Shown here: positions 32,500 to 40,954 of the stretch, piece after piece
Layout of the letters: each line of letters opens with the position of its first letter
Position numbering within the stretch: position 1 is the stretch's first letter
NCBI RefSeq assembly: GCF_001701025.1
Contig: NZ_CP016793.1
Coordinates: 5,456,001-5,520,000 of the forward strand
Direction: 5' to 3'
DNA length: 64,000 nt
From: Lentzea guizhouensis
GTDB lineage: Bacteria > Actinomycetota > Actinomycetes > Mycobacteriales > Pseudonocardiaceae
The notes under the pieces: model-generated
The model's input: only the letters and a program-made list of their open reading frames with translations
Told to the model about the DNA's origin: nothing
The model's database searches: none
Made by a program: the position numbers and the translations under genes

Positions 32500-33924
32500 C
32501 TAGTCCAGCTCCGCCTCCGCCTTGGCGATCGCGGCGAACTCCTCCTCCGGTGCGTTCGCCACCAGGTGGTGGCGGCTGTAGAACCAGAAGTACGCCACCG
32601 CGATCACCACGATGCCCGCCGTGACGCCCGCCGCGACCTCGTCCACAAAGAACGTCGCGATGACCGCCGCCACCGCCAGCACCAGCGCCACGCCGGTCGT
32701 CACCACACCGCCGGGAGTCCGGTAGGGCCGGGGCAGGTCCGGCGCGGTCTTCCGCAGGACGATGTGCGACACCATCATCAGCACGTACGACAGCGCCGCG
32801 CCGAACACCGCGATGTTGATCAGACGCGCGCCACCGGTGACCGGGTCGACCGACTTCATGATCGTGGCCAGGACGAACCCGATCGTGCCGGGCACGATCA
32901 GCGCGAGGTACGGCGTCTTGCGCTTGCCGGTCTTCGACAGCCAGCGCGGCAGGTATCCCGCGCGGGACAACGCGAACAGCTGCCGCGAGTAGGCGTAGAT
33001 GATCGAGAAGAACGACGCCACCAGACCCGCGAGGCCGACGTAGTTCACCAGCTGCGCCAGGAAGGTGTCGCCGCCGTACGCCGCGCGCACCGCCTCGGGC
33101 AGCGGGTTGCCGGACGCCTCCAGCGCCTTCGCCCCCGCACCACCGGGAGCGACCAGCAGGATGGCGAACGCGAAGACCAGCAACACGACCATCGCGCCGA
33201 TGATGCCGCGCGGCATGTCGCGCTTCGGGTCGCGGGCCTCCTCGGCGGCCAGCGGAACACCTTCCACCGCCAGGAAGAACCAGATCGCGAACACCAACGC
33301 GCCCCACGCACCCGTGACGCCCATCGGCAGGAACGAGCCGTCGCCGATGTCGAACAGCTTCGCGCTGTCGAACTTCGGGATCATGCCCGCCACGAACGCC
33401 ACCAGCGCCACCACGGCGACACCGGTGATCACGAACATCACCCGCAGCGCCTCGCCCACGCCGAAGAGGTGGATGCCGACGAAGATCACGTAGCAGGCCA
33501 GGTACACCGGCCACGTCGCGTCGAGCAGGCCCAGCGCCTTGACGTAGTCGCCGATGAACACCGAGATCGCCGCGGGAGCCATGGCGTACTCGATGAGGAT
33601 GGCGATACCTGTGGCGTAGCCGCCCAACGGCCCGAGCGCGCGCCTTGCGAAGCCATAGCCCGCACCGGCGACGGGGAGTGCGGAGGCGAGCTCGGCCAGG
33701 CCGAACACCATGCACGTGTACATCGTCGCCATCAGGACCGTGGCGACCAGCATCCCGCCCCAGCCGCCCTGGGCAAGACCGAAGTTCCACCCGGCGAAGT
33801 CACCGGAGATCACGTACGAGACACCCAGCCCGGCCAGCAGGACCCAGCCCGCCGCCCCGCGTTTCAGCTGACGGTGCTCCAGATAGTCGCTGCTCACCTT
33901 CTCGTACTCGACGTGCTTGGCCAT
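32500..33924 (-). CDS. APC family amine/amino acid permease (ethanolamine permease-like)
   Basis: A 474-residue, 12-helix transporter of the APC superfamily. VEYEKVSSDYLEHRQLKRGA leads into GVSYVISGDFAGWNFGLAQG, a segment seen in ethanolamine permeases of the EAT family. GAGYGFARRALGPLGGYATG and AVEGVPLAAEEARDPKRDMP follow. ATG 33924 is chosen because it directly precedes this conserved start. It is divergent from a glutamine synthetase-like gene, so it probably imports the amine that this enzyme modifies. Ethanolamine specificity is inferred. Confidence 0.82.
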   Translation of the reverse strand: MAKHVEYEKVSSDYLEHRQLKRGAAGWVLLAGLGVSYVISGDFAGWNFGLAQGGWGGMLVATVLMATMYTCMVFGLAELASALPVAGAGYGFARRALGPLGGYATGIAILIEYAMAPAAISVFIGDYVKALGLLDATWPVYLACYVIFVGIHLFGVGEALRVMFVITGVAVVALVAFVAGMIPKFDSAKLFDIGDGSFLPMGVTGAWGALVFAIWFFLAVEGVPLAAEEARDPKRDMPRGIIGAMVVLLVFAFAILLVAPGGAGAKALEASGNPLPEAVRAAYGGDTFLAQLVNYVGLAGLVASFFSIIYAYSRQLFALSRAGYLPRWLSKTGKRKTPYLALIVPGTIGFVLATIMKSVDPVTGGARLINIAVFGAALSYVLMMVSHIVLRKTAPDLPRPYRTPGGVVTTGVALVLAVAAVIATFFVDEVAAGVTAGIVVIAVAYFWFYSRHHLVANAPEEEFAAIAKAEAELD

Positions 33925-33926
33925 AT

Positions 33927-33942
33927 GGACTCCTAATAGTCC
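33927..33942. promoter_or_regulatory. Dyad at the permease start
   Basis: GGACT-CCTAAT-AGTCC is a perfect 5-bp dyad immediately upstream of the permease ATG, in the 110-base divergent region shared with the glutamine synthetase-like gene. It is a candidate operator for the FadR-type regulator at 38285 or another nitrogen regulator. Confidence 0.35.
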
Positions 33943-34034
33943 TTTAAGCGGTGGTTGAGGGTGGCGCTCGTCACCCGGTGGTGTCAAGATGATGCCGCCA
34001 ATGGCTCGCAGACATACCTTTGGAGGAACGCGGG

Positions 34035-35375
34035 ATGCTGACCGTCGAGGAGTTGCGCGAGGCCGTAGACACCGGGGAGATCGACACCGTGCTGGTCGCG
34101 ATCGTCGACATGCAGGGCCGGCTGCAGGGCAAGCGGTGTGCGGCGCGGTACTTCCTCGACGAGGTCCTCGGCCACTCCGCGGAGGGCTGCAACTACCTCA
34201 TGGCGGTCGACGTGGAGATGAACCCCGTCAGCGGCTTCGCGATGTCGAGCTGGGAGCGCGGGTACGGCGACTTCGTGATGAAGCCGGACGTCGACACCCT
34301 GCGCCGCGTGCCGTGGCAGGAGGGCACCGCGCTGATCATGTGCGACGTCGTGTGGGAGAACGGCGAGCCGGTCGTCGCCTCGCCCCGCCAGGTGCTGCGC
34401 AAGCAGCTCGACCGGCTCTCGGAGCTCGGACTCGACGCTTACGTCGGCACCGAACTGGAGTTCATCGTCTTCGACGACACCTACGAGCAGGCCTGGAACG
34501 CCGGCTACCGCAACCTCACGCCCTCGAACCAGTACAACGTCGACTACTCGTTGCTGGGCACCGCGCGCGTTGAACCGCTGCTGCGCGCCATCCGCAACGG
34601 CATGACGGGCGCGGGCATGGTCGTCGAGTCGGCCAAGGGCGAGTGCAACCCCGGTCAGCACGAGATCGCCTTCCGCTACACGACGGCACTGCGCACCTGC
34701 GACCAGCACGCGATCTACAAGAACGGCGCCAAGGAGATCGCGTCGCTGCAGGGCAAGTCGCTCACGTTCATGGCGAAGTACAACGAACGCGAGGGCAACT
34801 CCTGCCACATCCACCTCTCGTTGCGCGCCAAGGACGGCTCGCCGGTCTTCGCCGAGGGCGACGGCATGTCCGAGCTCATGCAGCACTTCCTGGCCGGCCA
34901 GCTGGCCGCGCTGCGCGAGTTCACCTACTTCCTGGCACCGAACATCAACTCCTACAAGCGTTTCGTGGAGGGCTCGTTCGCGCCGACCGCGGTGGCGTGG
35001 GGCCGCGACAACCGCACGTGCGCGCTGCGGGTGGTCGGGCACGGGCAGTCGCTGCGGTTCGAGAACCGGGTGCCGGGCGGTGACGTGAACCCGTACCTCG
35101 CGGTGGCGGCGCTGATCGCGGCCGGGCTGCACGGCGTCGAGCAGAAGCTCGCGCTGGAGGACGAGTTCATCGGCAACGCCTACGCCTCCGACCGGCCGAC
35201 CGTGCCGACGACGCTGCGCGAGGCAGCTGACCTGCTGGCGGCCAGCGAGCTCGCGCGGGAGGCGTTCGGCGGCGAGGTCGTCGACCACTACCTGAACGCG
35301 GCGAGGGTGGAGCTGAAGGCGTTCGACGCGGCGGTCACCGACTGGGAGAAGATCCGTGGCTTCGAACGCCTCTGA
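34035..35375 (+). CDS. Glutamine synthetase family gamma-glutamyl-amine ligase (GlnA4-like)
   Basis: A 446-residue glutamine synthetase-like ligase. VEELREAVDTGEIDTVLVAI is the beta-grasp start. GTELEFIVFDDTYEQAW holds metal-binding glutamates. ESAKGECNPGQHEIAFRY and NSCHIHLSL are the ATP/glutamate motifs, and NRVPGGDVNPYLA the C-terminal site. A GGAGG ribosome site 8 bases upstream fixes ATG 34035. Together with the amine permease, amidotransferase-like hydrolase and aldehyde dehydrogenase it fits gamma-glutamylation of ethanolamine (as GlnA4 in Streptomyces coelicolor) or a polyamine, rather than ammonia assimilation. Substrate inferred. Confidence 0.83.
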   Translation: MLTVEELREAVDTGEIDTVLVAIVDMQGRLQGKRCAARYFLDEVLGHSAEGCNYLMAVDVEMNPVSGFAMSSWERGYGDFVMKPDVDTLRRVPWQEGTALIMCDVVWENGEPVVASPRQVLRKQLDRLSELGLDAYVGTELEFIVFDDTYEQAWNAGYRNLTPSNQYNVDYSLLGTARVEPLLRAIRNGMTGAGMVVESAKGECNPGQHEIAFRYTTALRTCDQHAIYKNGAKEIASLQGKSLTFMAKYNEREGNSCHIHLSLRAKDGSPVFAEGDGMSELMQHFLAGQLAALREFTYFLAPNINSYKRFVEGSFAPTAVAWGRDNRTCALRVVGHGQSLRFENRVPGGDVNPYLAVAALIAAGLHGVEQKLALEDEFIGNAYASDRPTVPTTLREAADLLAASELAREAFGGEVVDHYLNAARVELKAFDAAVTDWEKIRGFERL

Positions 35376-36132
35376 ACCGATCCCGACTGGCCCCCCTCCA
35401 GGGGGTCGGCGCGCCCCACTCCGATCATCTCAGGGAGGTCTGACAATTCCGGCGCCACTCATCGGCATCAGCACCTACCTCGAGCGCACCCGCTTCGGCC
35501 ACTGGGACGTCGAGGCAGCCGTGCTCTACCGCGGCTACCTCGACTGCGTGGTCGCGGCCGGCGGCAACCCGGTGATGCTGCCCCCGGTCGGCACCTGGAC
35601 CGCCGAGACCATCGGGTTCCTGGACGGCCTCGTGATCGCGGGCGGTGCGGACATCGACCCCGCCACCTACGGCGCCGAACCCGACCCGCGCACCGGCACG
35701 CCGCGCCGTGACCGCGACGAGGCCGAGTTCGCGCTCGTCGAGGCGGCGCTCAAGCTCGACCTGCCGGTCCTCGGCGTGTGCCGGGGCATGCAGGTGCTCA
35801 ACGTGGCGCTCGGTGGCACGCTGCACCAGCACGTCGAGGGCCACAACCCGGCGCCGGGCGTGTTCGAGCGCACCGACATCGCGGTCGCGCCCGGCACCGC
35901 GCTGCACGGGATCCTCGGCGACCGCACCAACGTGCAGTGCCACCACCACCAGTCACTGGACCGGGTCGCCGACGGGCTCAAGGTCACCGCGCAGGCACCC
36001 GACGGCACGGTCGAGGCCGTCGAACTCCCCGGCGCGCGGTTCGTCGTCGGCGTGCAGTCCCACCCGGAGCAGGACACCGAGGACCTGCGGCTGTTCCAGG
36101 CCCTGGTAGACGTTTCAAGGAGAAGAGCGTGA
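35356..36132 (+). CDS. Class I glutamine amidotransferase-like gamma-glutamyl hydrolase (PuuD-like)
   Basis: A PuuD/peptidase C26 family hydrolase that would release glutamate from a gamma-glutamyl intermediate. The nucleophile elbow is LGVCRGMQVLNVALGG, GGADIDPATYG binds the gamma-glutamyl group, and the catalytic His/Glu are in GVQSHPEQDTED. The frame from GTG 35356 gives 258 residues, but the first 30 are proline-rich and unlike the family. Homology begins at PLIGISTYLERTRFG, just after an ATT codon at 35446. That codon has an ideal AGGGAGG site 7 bases upstream, so a rare ATT start is possible. Confidence 0.8.
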   Translation: MASNASEPIPTGPPPGGRRAPLRSSQGGLTIPAPLIGISTYLERTRFGHWDVEAAVLYRGYLDCVVAAGGNPVMLPPVGTWTAETIGFLDGLVIAGGADIDPATYGAEPDPRTGTPRRDRDEAEFALVEAALKLDLPVLGVCRGMQVLNVALGGTLHQHVEGHNPAPGVFERTDIAVAPGTALHGILGDRTNVQCHHHQSLDRVADGLKVTAQAPDGTVEAVELPGARFVVGVQSHPEQDTEDLRLFQALVDVSRRRA

Positions 36133-37481
36133 CCTTCGACGTCATCAACCCCGCCACCGAGGAGGTGGTGCGGTCGGTTCCGCACACCACCCTCGACGAG
36201 ACCAACGCCGCGATCGCCAAGGCGCACAAGGCGTTCGAGACGTGGCGGGCCGTCGCGCCCGGTGACCGCGGGCGGGTGCTCAGGAAGTTCGCCGAGCTGG
36301 TCGACGCGCACAACGAGGAGCTGGCGCGGCTGGAGGTCGAGAACTCCGGGCACACCATCGGCAACGCGCGCTGGGAGGCCGGCAACGTCCGCGACGTGCT
36401 GCAGTACTACTCGGCGGCGCCGGAACGGTTGTTCGGCAAGCAGATCCCGGTCGCCGGCGGGCTCGACGTCACGTTCCACGAGCCGCTCGGCGTCGTCGGC
36501 GTGATCGTGCCGTGGAACTTCCCCATGCCCATCGCGGGCTGGGGGTTCGCGCCGGCCCTCGCGGCGGGCAACACCGTCGTGCTCAAGCCCGCCGAGCTCA
36601 CGCCGCTGACCGCGATCCGGCTCGGTGAGCTGGCCCGGGAGGCGGGCATTCCGGAGGACGTCTTCCAGGTGCTGCCGGGCAAGGGCAGCGTCGTCGGCAA
36701 CCGGTTCGTCACGCACCCGTTGGTGCGCAAGGTCGTCTTCACCGGCTCGACCGAGGTCGGCAAGCAGGTCATGGCCGGCTGCGCGGACCAGGTGAAGCGG
36801 GTGACGCTGGAGCTGGGCGGCAAGTCGGCGAACATCGTCTTCGCGGACTCCGACCTGGAGAAGGCGGCGGCCACGGCGCCGTACGGGGTGTTCGACAACG
36901 CCGGGCAGGACTGCTGCGCGCGGTCCCGGATCCTGGTGCAGGCCAGCGTCTACGACCGGTTCATGGAACTGCTCGAGCCCGCCGTCAAGGGCGTGCAGGT
37001 CGGCGAACCCGGTGACGAGCAGACCGAGATGGGGCCGCTCATCTCCGCGGCGCACCTCGGCAAGGTGGCGTCTTACGTCCCAGACGACGCGCCCGTCGCG
37101 TTCCGGGGCAGCGCGCCGAACGGACCCGGTTTCTGGTTCCCGCCGACGGTCCTCACGCCGGCCTACGACCACGCGACCGTCACCGAGGAGATCTTCGGCC
37201 CGGTCGTGGTCGTGCTGCCGTTCCAGGACGAGGCCGACGCGATCCGGATCGCGAACGACTCCGAGTACGGCCTGTCCGGTTCGATCTGGACGCAGGACGT
37301 GGGACGCGCGATCCGCGTGTCCAGGGCCGTCGAGGCCGGGAACCTCTCCGTGAACTCGCATTCGTCGGTCCGCTACTGGACGCCGTTCGGCGGCGTGAAG
37401 CAGTCCGGCCTCGGCCGTGAGCTCGGTCCGGACGCGCTCGACGCGTTCACCGAGGTCAAGAACGTCTTCATCGCAACCTGA
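36129..37481 (+). CDS. Aldehyde dehydrogenase family protein
   Basis: A 450-residue NAD(P)-dependent aldehyde dehydrogenase. FDVINPATEEVV opens the protein, VPWNFPMPIAGWGFAPALAA and KPAELTPLTAIR bind cofactor, LELGGKSANIVFADSDLEKA holds the general-base Glu, and GQDCCARSRILV the catalytic Cys. GTG 36129 overlaps the hydrolase stop (GTGA) and has an AAGGAG site. In context it would oxidise the gamma-glutamyl-aldehyde formed from the glutamylated amine. Confidence 0.9.
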   Translation: MTFDVINPATEEVVRSVPHTTLDETNAAIAKAHKAFETWRAVAPGDRGRVLRKFAELVDAHNEELARLEVENSGHTIGNARWEAGNVRDVLQYYSAAPERLFGKQIPVAGGLDVTFHEPLGVVGVIVPWNFPMPIAGWGFAPALAAGNTVVLKPAELTPLTAIRLGELAREAGIPEDVFQVLPGKGSVVGNRFVTHPLVRKVVFTGSTEVGKQVMAGCADQVKRVTLELGGKSANIVFADSDLEKAAATAPYGVFDNAGQDCCARSRILVQASVYDRFMELLEPAVKGVQVGEPGDEQTEMGPLISAAHLGKVASYVPDDAPVAFRGSAPNGPGFWFPPTVLTPAYDHATVTEEIFGPVVVVLPFQDEADAIRIANDSEYGLSGSIWTQDVGRAIRVSRAVEAGNLSVNSHSSVRYWTPFGGVKQSGLGRELGPDALDAFTEVKNVFIAT

Positions 37482-37500
37482 GACACGAGGAGATTCTGAA

Positions 37501-38268
37501 ATGGTGCAGCGACTCGAGGGCCGCGTGGCCGTCGTGACGGGTGGCGGCAGCGGCATCGGTCTCGCGACCGTGCGCAGGTTCGCGAGCGAGGGCGCGAAGG
37601 TCGTCGTCGCCGACGTCGACCCGGAGACCGGCAAGGTGGCCGCCGACGAGGTGGGCGGGTTGTTCGTCCAGGTCGACGTGACCGACGAGGAACAGGTCAA
37701 GGCGCTGTTCCAGACCACAGTGGACACCTACGGCAAGTTGGACATCGCGTTCAACAACGCCGGTATCTCGCCGCCCGACGACGACTCGATCCTCACGACC
37801 GGCATCGAGGCGTGGGACCGCGTGCAGAAGGTGAACCTGACGTCGGTTTACCTGTGTTGCAAGTACGCCATCCCGCACATGCAGGCCAACGGCAAGGGCT
37901 CCATCATCAACACGGCGTCGTTCGTGGCGACGATGGGCGCGGCGACGTCGCAGATCTCGTACACGGCGTCGAAGGGCGGCGTGCTCGCGATGTCGCGTGA
38001 GCTCGGCGTGCAGTTCGCGCGCGAGGGCATCCGCGTGAACGCGCTCTCACCCGGCCCGGTCAACACGCCGTTGTTGCGGGAGCTGTTCGCGAAGGACCCG
38101 GAACGCGCCGCGCGCCGGCTCGTGCACGTGCCGATGGGCCGGTTCGCCGAACCCGAAGAGATCGCCGCGGCGGTCGCGTTCCTGGCGTCCGACGACTCGT
38201 CGTTCATGACCGCGTCGAACTTCCTCGTGGACGGCGGCATCGCCGGCGCGTACGTCACCCCCCTCTAG
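37501..38268 (+). CDS. SDR family oxidoreductase (3-oxoacyl-ACP reductase-like)
   Basis: A 255-residue classical SDR with TGGGSGIGLATVRRFASEGA, NNAGISPPDD, a serine strand (NTASFVATMGA) and the Y-x3-K pair in YTASKGGVLAMSREL. Its C-terminal VDGGIAGAYVTPL is typical of FabG-like oxidoreductases. ATG 37501 follows a GAGGAG site, 19 bases after the aldehyde dehydrogenase, so it is the fourth gene of the amine operon. It probably handles the alcohol/aldehyde redox step; the substrate is not evident. Confidence 0.88.
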   Translation: MVQRLEGRVAVVTGGGSGIGLATVRRFASEGAKVVVADVDPETGKVAADEVGGLFVQVDVTDEEQVKALFQTTVDTYGKLDIAFNNAGISPPDDDSILTTGIEAWDRVQKVNLTSVYLCCKYAIPHMQANGKGSIINTASFVATMGAATSQISYTASKGGVLAMSRELGVQFAREGIRVNALSPGPVNTPLLRELFAKDPERAARRLVHVPMGRFAEPEEIAAAVAFLASDDSSFMTASNFLVDGGIAGAYVTPL

Positions 38269-38284
38269 GGAAACGTCACAGCAG

Positions 38285-38980
38285 ATGGAGCACGCGCAGG
38301 AGGCGTTGTTCCGCCCGGTGCGGGCGGGCAACGCCTTCGAGGAGACCGTCGAACGGCTCATGCAGGCCATCCGGCTCGGCGTCGTCGCGCCGGGTGAGCG
38401 GCTGCCGTCCGAACGGGAGCTCGCCACCCGGCTCGGGGTGAGCCGGGTGACCGTGCGCGAGGCCATCAGGTCGTTGCAGGAGAACAACTACGTCGAGTCG
38501 CGGCGGGGACGCTACGGCGGCACGTTCGTGACCGAGGAGATCCCGAAGTCCGCTCCCGGCAAGGAGTTGGGCGACCTCCACGACGCGCTGACGCTGCGGA
38601 AGGTCCTGGAGACCGGTGCGGCGGAGGCGGCGGCGGGCCGGTCGCTGGGCCCCGCCGAACGCCGCGGGCTGCGGGCGCGGCTCGACGAGGCCTCCACGGC
38701 GTCGCTGGCCGAGTACCGGCGCAAGGACTCGCGGCTGCACCTGGCCATCGCGGAGGCCACCGGTTCGGCGTCGCTCACCGCGGCGGTCGCGGACTCCCGG
38801 ATGCGCGTCAACGAGCTGCTGGACACCATTCCGCTGCTCGAACCGAACCTCGCCCACTCCAACGCGCAGCACGAACGCATCATCGCTTCCATTTTGGACG
38901 GTGACCCGGCCGCGGCGCGCCGGGAGATGGCCGAGCACCTCGACGGGACCGCGTCGCTGCTGCGGGGTTTCCTGGTCTGA
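38285..38980 (+). CDS. FadR/GntR family transcriptional regulator
   Basis: A 231-residue regulator with an N-terminal winged helix (IRLGVVAPGERLPSERELAT and LGVSRVTVREAIRSLQEN, about residues 25-75) and a C-terminal FCD ligand domain (LRKVLETGAAEAAAGRSLGP, HLAIAEATGSASL, HERIIASILDGDP). It is the last gene of the amine operon, 16 bases after the SDR, and so probably senses a pathway intermediate and controls this operon and the divergent permease. Confidence 0.9.
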   Translation: MEHAQEALFRPVRAGNAFEETVERLMQAIRLGVVAPGERLPSERELATRLGVSRVTVREAIRSLQENNYVESRRGRYGGTFVTEEIPKSAPGKELGDLHDALTLRKVLETGAAEAAAGRSLGPAERRGLRARLDEASTASLAEYRRKDSRLHLAIAEATGSASLTAAVADSRMRVNELLDTIPLLEPNLAHSNAQHERIIASILDGDPAAARREMAEHLDGTASLLRGFLV

Positions 38981-39092
38981 CCGGCGGGACTCGGATGATT
39001 TGCCCCACGCGGGTAACATGAAAACGTTTGCAACTCCGGTTGTCGTGTTGTCATGCACATTCCGCATGACGCACCCCTTGGCGTCGGGCTTG

Positions 39093-39109
39093 CGGACAGT
39101 TACCGTCCG
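39093..39109 (+). promoter_or_regulatory. Dyad in the acyl-CoA ligase upstream region
   Basis: CGGAC-AGTTACC-GTCCG is a 5-bp dyad with a 7-base spacer, 37 bases before the ligase ATG. It lies between TTGCGG (39090-39095) and TACCTC (39112-39117), which could be -35 and -10 elements with 16-base spacing. The palindrome AAACGTTT also occurs at 39022-39029. No gene is present in 38981-39145. Confidence 0.35.
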
Positions 39110-39145
39110 AATACCTCGGGGGACTTGCAGCGCGAGGAGCTGTTG

Positions 39146-40792
39146 ATGCCAGGGTTGCGCAAGGTGTTTCGCGACGCCATGGGCAAGGTGCACTCACTCC
39201 GCGTCTTGTCGGAAGCGGGCATGATCAGCCCCACCAACGTCAAGCTGTCGCTGCAGGCGTTGCGCGAGGTCGCGGTCTGGGGCCCGAACGTCACGGCACT
39301 GCGCCGGTCGGTGCGGCTGAACCCCGACGGCGTCGCGGTGGTCGACGACCGCGGCTCGGTCACCTACCGGCAGCTGGACCGGCGCTCCAACGCGATCGCC
39401 CAGGGCCTGCGGTCGCTGGGCGTGCAGCACACGCACGTCGTCGCGCTGATGTGCCGCAACCACCGCGGCATGGTCGAGTCGCTGCTGGCGTGCGCGAAGC
39501 TCGGCGTCCGGGTCCTGCTCGTCAACACCGGCTTCGGCGCGCCGGTCGTGCTCGACCTCCTGCAACGCGAGCGCGCCTCCCTCGTGATCCACGACGAGGA
39601 GTTCACGCCGCTGTTCCACCAGCTGCCGCCGTCGATCCCGCGCTGGCTCGCCTGGTCGCGTGACGGCCTCGACCGCCGCACACCGACGCTGGACCAGCTC
39701 GTCGCCAAGGCACCGCGTGGTGAGCTCGAACCCCCGCGCGAGCCCGGTGTGGTGATCCAGCTGACCTCCGGCACCACCGGCGTCCCCAAGGGCACCGCCC
39801 GCGAGATCAAGTCGGTGCTGACCGCGTCCGACTTCCTCGACCGCATCCCGATGCGCGCGAACGAGTCCACGTTCATCGCCGCCCCGATCTTCCACTCGGT
39901 CGGCTACTCGCACCTGACGCTCGCCATGTCGCTCGGCTCGCGCGCCGTGCTGCACCGCCGCTTCGACCCGCGCAAGACGCTGTGGTCGGTGCAGGGCCAG
40001 CGCTGCACCACGCTGGTGCTGGTCCCGACGATGCTGCAGCGGATCATGGAGCTGGACCGCTCGGTGATCGACTCGTTCGACCTGCGCCACCTGCAGGTCG
40101 TGTTCTCGTCCGGGTCGCCCATCGCGCCGGACCTCGTCCAGCGCACCATGGCCGTGCTCGGCCCGGTGCTCTACAACCTCTACGGCTCAACGGAAGTGGC
40201 CGTCGCCACCGTCGCCACCCCGGAGGACCTCGCCGCCGCGCCGTCCAGCGTCGGCCTGCCGCCGCACAACTGCGACGTGCGCCTCTACGACGAGGACCGC
40301 AACCGCATCACGAGGTCGTTCGTCACGGGCCGGATCTACGTGCGCGGCTCGCTCACCGTCGACCTCTACACCGACGGCACCCAGAAGGACTCCATCGACG
40401 GTCTGGTCGCGACCGGCGACCTCGGCCACTTCGACCCCAGCGGCCGGCTGTACTTCGACGGCCGCGAGGACGACATGATCGTCTCCGGCGGCGAGAACGT
40501 GTACCCGGTCGAGGTGGAGAACCTGCTGATGACCCACTACCGGGTGCGCGACGCGGCGGTGCTCGGCGTGCCGGACCCGGAGTACGGCCAGCGGTTGCGC
40601 GCGTTCGTGGTCCCGGTCGCCGGCACCCGCATCGACGTGCGCGAGCTGCGCGAGTTCGTGCGGACCCGGTTGGCGCGGCACAAGGTCCCGCGCGAGGTGG
40701 TGGTAGTGCCGAAGCTGCCGCGCAACGCGACCGGGAAGGTGCTGCGGCGCCAGCTGCTGTCGATCCGGCTGGGACCCCAGCAGGCCCAGTAG
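39146..40792 (+). CDS. Acyl-CoA synthetase (AMP-dependent ligase)
   Basis: A 548-residue ANL-superfamily ligase of the FadD kind. The P-loop is LTSGTTGVPKGTAR, then IFHSVGYSHLTLAM, YGSTEVAVATVATPED (A5) and the hinge GLVATGDLGHFDPSGRLYFD. VSGGENVYPVEVENLL and the catalytic lysine in PRNATGKVLRRQL follow. ATG 39146 has an AGGAG site. It activates a carboxylic acid, probably a fatty acid, with ATP and CoA. Transcribed alone; the stop codon lies in a 13-bp repeat and is followed by two strong hairpins. Confidence 0.9.
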   Translation: MPGLRKVFRDAMGKVHSLRVLSEAGMISPTNVKLSLQALREVAVWGPNVTALRRSVRLNPDGVAVVDDRGSVTYRQLDRRSNAIAQGLRSLGVQHTHVVALMCRNHRGMVESLLACAKLGVRVLLVNTGFGAPVVLDLLQRERASLVIHDEEFTPLFHQLPPSIPRWLAWSRDGLDRRTPTLDQLVAKAPRGELEPPREPGVVIQLTSGTTGVPKGTAREIKSVLTASDFLDRIPMRANESTFIAAPIFHSVGYSHLTLAMSLGSRAVLHRRFDPRKTLWSVQGQRCTTLVLVPTMLQRIMELDRSVIDSFDLRHLQVVFSSGSPIAPDLVQRTMAVLGPVLYNLYGSTEVAVATVATPEDLAAAPSSVGLPPHNCDVRLYDEDRNRITRSFVTGRIYVRGSLTVDLYTDGTQKDSIDGLVATGDLGHFDPSGRLYFDGREDDMIVSGGENVYPVEVENLLMTHYRVRDAAVLGVPDPEYGQRLRAFVVPVAGTRIDVRELREFVRTRLARHKVPREVVVVPKLPRNATGKVLRRQLLSIRLGPQQAQ

Positions 40793-40818
40793 GCAGGCCC
40801 AGTAGGCAGGCCCAGTGG
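40781..40818 (+). repeat. 13-bp tandem repeat over the ligase stop codon
   Basis: CAGGCCCAGTAGG occurs at 40781-40793 and 40794-40806, with a third copy that starts the same way and then diverges from 40807. The first copy includes the TAG stop of the acyl-CoA ligase, so further expansion would keep adding stops rather than residues. Confidence 0.8.
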
Positions 40819-40834
40819 TCGAGCCCGGTAGGGC

Positions 40835-40889
40835 GGAACGCGCGTCACGGCAGAACGAGGGGGACTAATCCAGCCGTGACGCGCGTTCC
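40835..40889. terminator. 17-bp perfect hairpin
   Basis: Bases 40835-40851 and 40873-40889 are exact complements over 17 bp with a 21-base loop. It lies 42 bases after the acyl-CoA ligase stop, between convergent genes. With the next hairpin it forms a tandem pair and could be a double terminator or part of a structured RNA or repeat element. Confidence 0.7.
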
Positions 40890-40900
40890 TGGTCGTGGGG

Positions 40901-40946
40901 AGCGCGCGACTCGCGTTGTCGGGGATCGGTACGCGAGTCGCGCGCT
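40901..40946. terminator. 15-bp perfect hairpin
   Basis: AGCGCGCGACTCGCG (40901-40915) pairs exactly with 40932-40946 around a 16-base loop, 11 bases after the previous hairpin. It ends 8 bases before the stop of the convergent minus-strand gene at 40955, so it is placed to terminate that transcript too. Confidence 0.7.
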
Positions 40947-40954
40947 CGGTCGGG

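Noticed and set aside
39146..40792. Acyl-CoA ligase as the start of a biosynthetic gene cluster
   Set aside because: No carrier protein, ketosynthase, condensation or tailoring genes lie nearby. It is an isolated FadD-type gene.
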